From: Fulvivirga maritima
GTDB taxonomy: Bacteria > Bacteroidota > Bacteroidia > Cytophagales > Cyclobacteriaceae
Direction of reading: 5' to 3'
DNA length: 64,000 bases
Assembly (NCBI RefSeq): GCF_021389955.1
Contig: NZ_CP089980.1
Span: 5,327,001-5,391,000 of the forward strand
The notes beneath the pieces are model-generated. The model made no database searches and was not told the DNA's origin. It saw only the letters and a list, made by a program, of their open reading frames with translations. Made by a program: the position numbers and the translations under genes. Positions 63,466 to 64,000 of this stretch are shown here, piece by piece (positions within the stretch are counted from its first letter, which is position 1; each line of letters begins with the position of its first letter).

Positions 63466-64000
63466 CTATTTCACTATGAGTTTTTGGTTAATACTAGAGC
63501 TTCCATCGTTGATTTCTACAATGTAGTTGCCCGGCGGTAATTGGGTGCTTACTGATAGGCGATCATCATTTGCCTGGATACTATAGGCCAGTTTGCCCAA
63601 CATGTTATACACTTTAACGGATTGAATTTTATGATTAGCATCTCGTGCCTGAACCACAAAATTTCCGCTGTTTGACGGGTTCGGATAAAGCATAAAATCC
63701 GGTCCTACCACCTCACTATCTTCTATTGAGGCAGCCGTTCTTGCACTTTGGTTAGAACTCACAGGAATCAATTCCCAACGTTGATTATCATTATCATGAC
63801 AGCTCCATTGTGCTATATTGGCTCCATTTTCTGCATCTGAGCCAGACAAATCAATACACAGGCCGCTATTTTTATTGATGATTTTGTAATAACCATCACT
63901 CATTAATTGAAATTCAAAAGACTGGCAGTCGTGTCCGTTATTGTACCACTGCTGTAGGTTGCCACCATTTTCGTTTGAGGCATCAACAATTTCAACACTC
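63466..64000 (-). CDS. Secreted protein with ricin-type lectin and T9SS sorting domain (5' part outside window)
   Basis: The frame is open to the right edge; at least 177 C-terminal residues are visible. They show two ricin-B-type repeats with Q-x-W motifs (NLQQWYNNGHDCQSFEF and ANIAQWSCHDNDNQRWEL, with YKIINKNSGLCIDLSG), a carbohydrate-binding module, then a type A T9SS domain (FMLYPNPSNSGNFVV, VKVYNMLGKLAYS, PPGNYIVEINDG, ending KLIVK). The catalytic part, if any, lies outside; such modules often end polysaccharide-degrading enzymes. Expected to be exported to the cell surface or medium. Confidence 0.9.
   Translation of the reverse strand, partial: SVEIVDASNENGGNLQQWYNNGHDCQSFEFQLMSDGYYKIINKNSGLCIDLSGSDAENGANIAQWSCHDNDNQRWELIPVSSNQSARTAASIEDSEVVGPDFMLYPNPSNSGNFVVQARDANHKIQSVKVYNMLGKLAYSIQANDDRLSVSTQLPPGNYIVEINDGSSSINQKLIVK

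Overview
The window looks like a chromosomal segment of a Bacteroidota bacterium, most likely order Cytophagales (a Fulvivirga/Marivirga-like gliding marine or soil relative). The reasons are low G+C, C-terminal type IX secretion sorting domains, SprB-type repeats, lipoproteins with short LxxC signals, a DUF1800/DUF1501 pair, a MetH without its homocysteine domain, and TTG-N17-20-TAnnTTTG promoters. The genus is an inference.

Positions 1-29,140 are an ordinary, mostly housekeeping region: alaS (3' part outside the window), two tandem M23 envelope peptidases (the second frameshifted), a secreted GH13 amylase, a run CapA-like/MerR/dprA/DnaJ-TPR, a TPR protein, an HMG-CoA-lyase-like enzyme, a DUF1800-DUF1501 secreted pair followed by a frameshifted outer-membrane barrel and a lipoprotein, a small heat-shock protein, a metH-metF unit under a SAM-I riboswitch with its own promoter and terminator, a PLP decarboxylase with a DinB-like protein, a second lipoprotein GH13 enzyme, a c-heme-like lipoprotein, and two tandem copies of an unrecognised small RNA.

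Positions 29,300-42,600 are an insertion-sequence cluster. One S41 peptidase gene is cut into three pieces by an IS256-like and an IS1380-like element, each with a clean target duplication. An IS4-like (DUF4372) element follows, then an ABC-F gene. An IS21-like element splits a VOC-domain lipoprotein gene. A 5' fragment of a group II intron and a second, inverted IS256-like copy without target duplication close the cluster.

Positions 42,600-63,100 are the accessory region. Apart from the mobile elements, every supported gene lies on the minus strand and the products are unrelated: lipoproteins, a PP2C-like phosphatase, small membrane proteins, a serine hydrolase, an M1-like peptidase, and an HD plus GHKL/Hsp90-type ATPase protein that resembles biological-conflict proteins. 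The gaps are filled by at least four families of repeated, hairpin-forming spacers that sit next to unrelated genes. This layout resembles an integron cassette array without a visible integrase (CALIN-like). It is the best candidate here for an undescribed system. A group II intron, its 3' fragment and an IS200/IS605 element sit in the same spacers and genes.

At least six coding regions are broken by what looks like one extra base in, or next to, a homopolymer run, so part of the apparent pseudogenisation may be assembly error. The window ends inside a secreted ricin-lectin protein with a type IX sorting domain.
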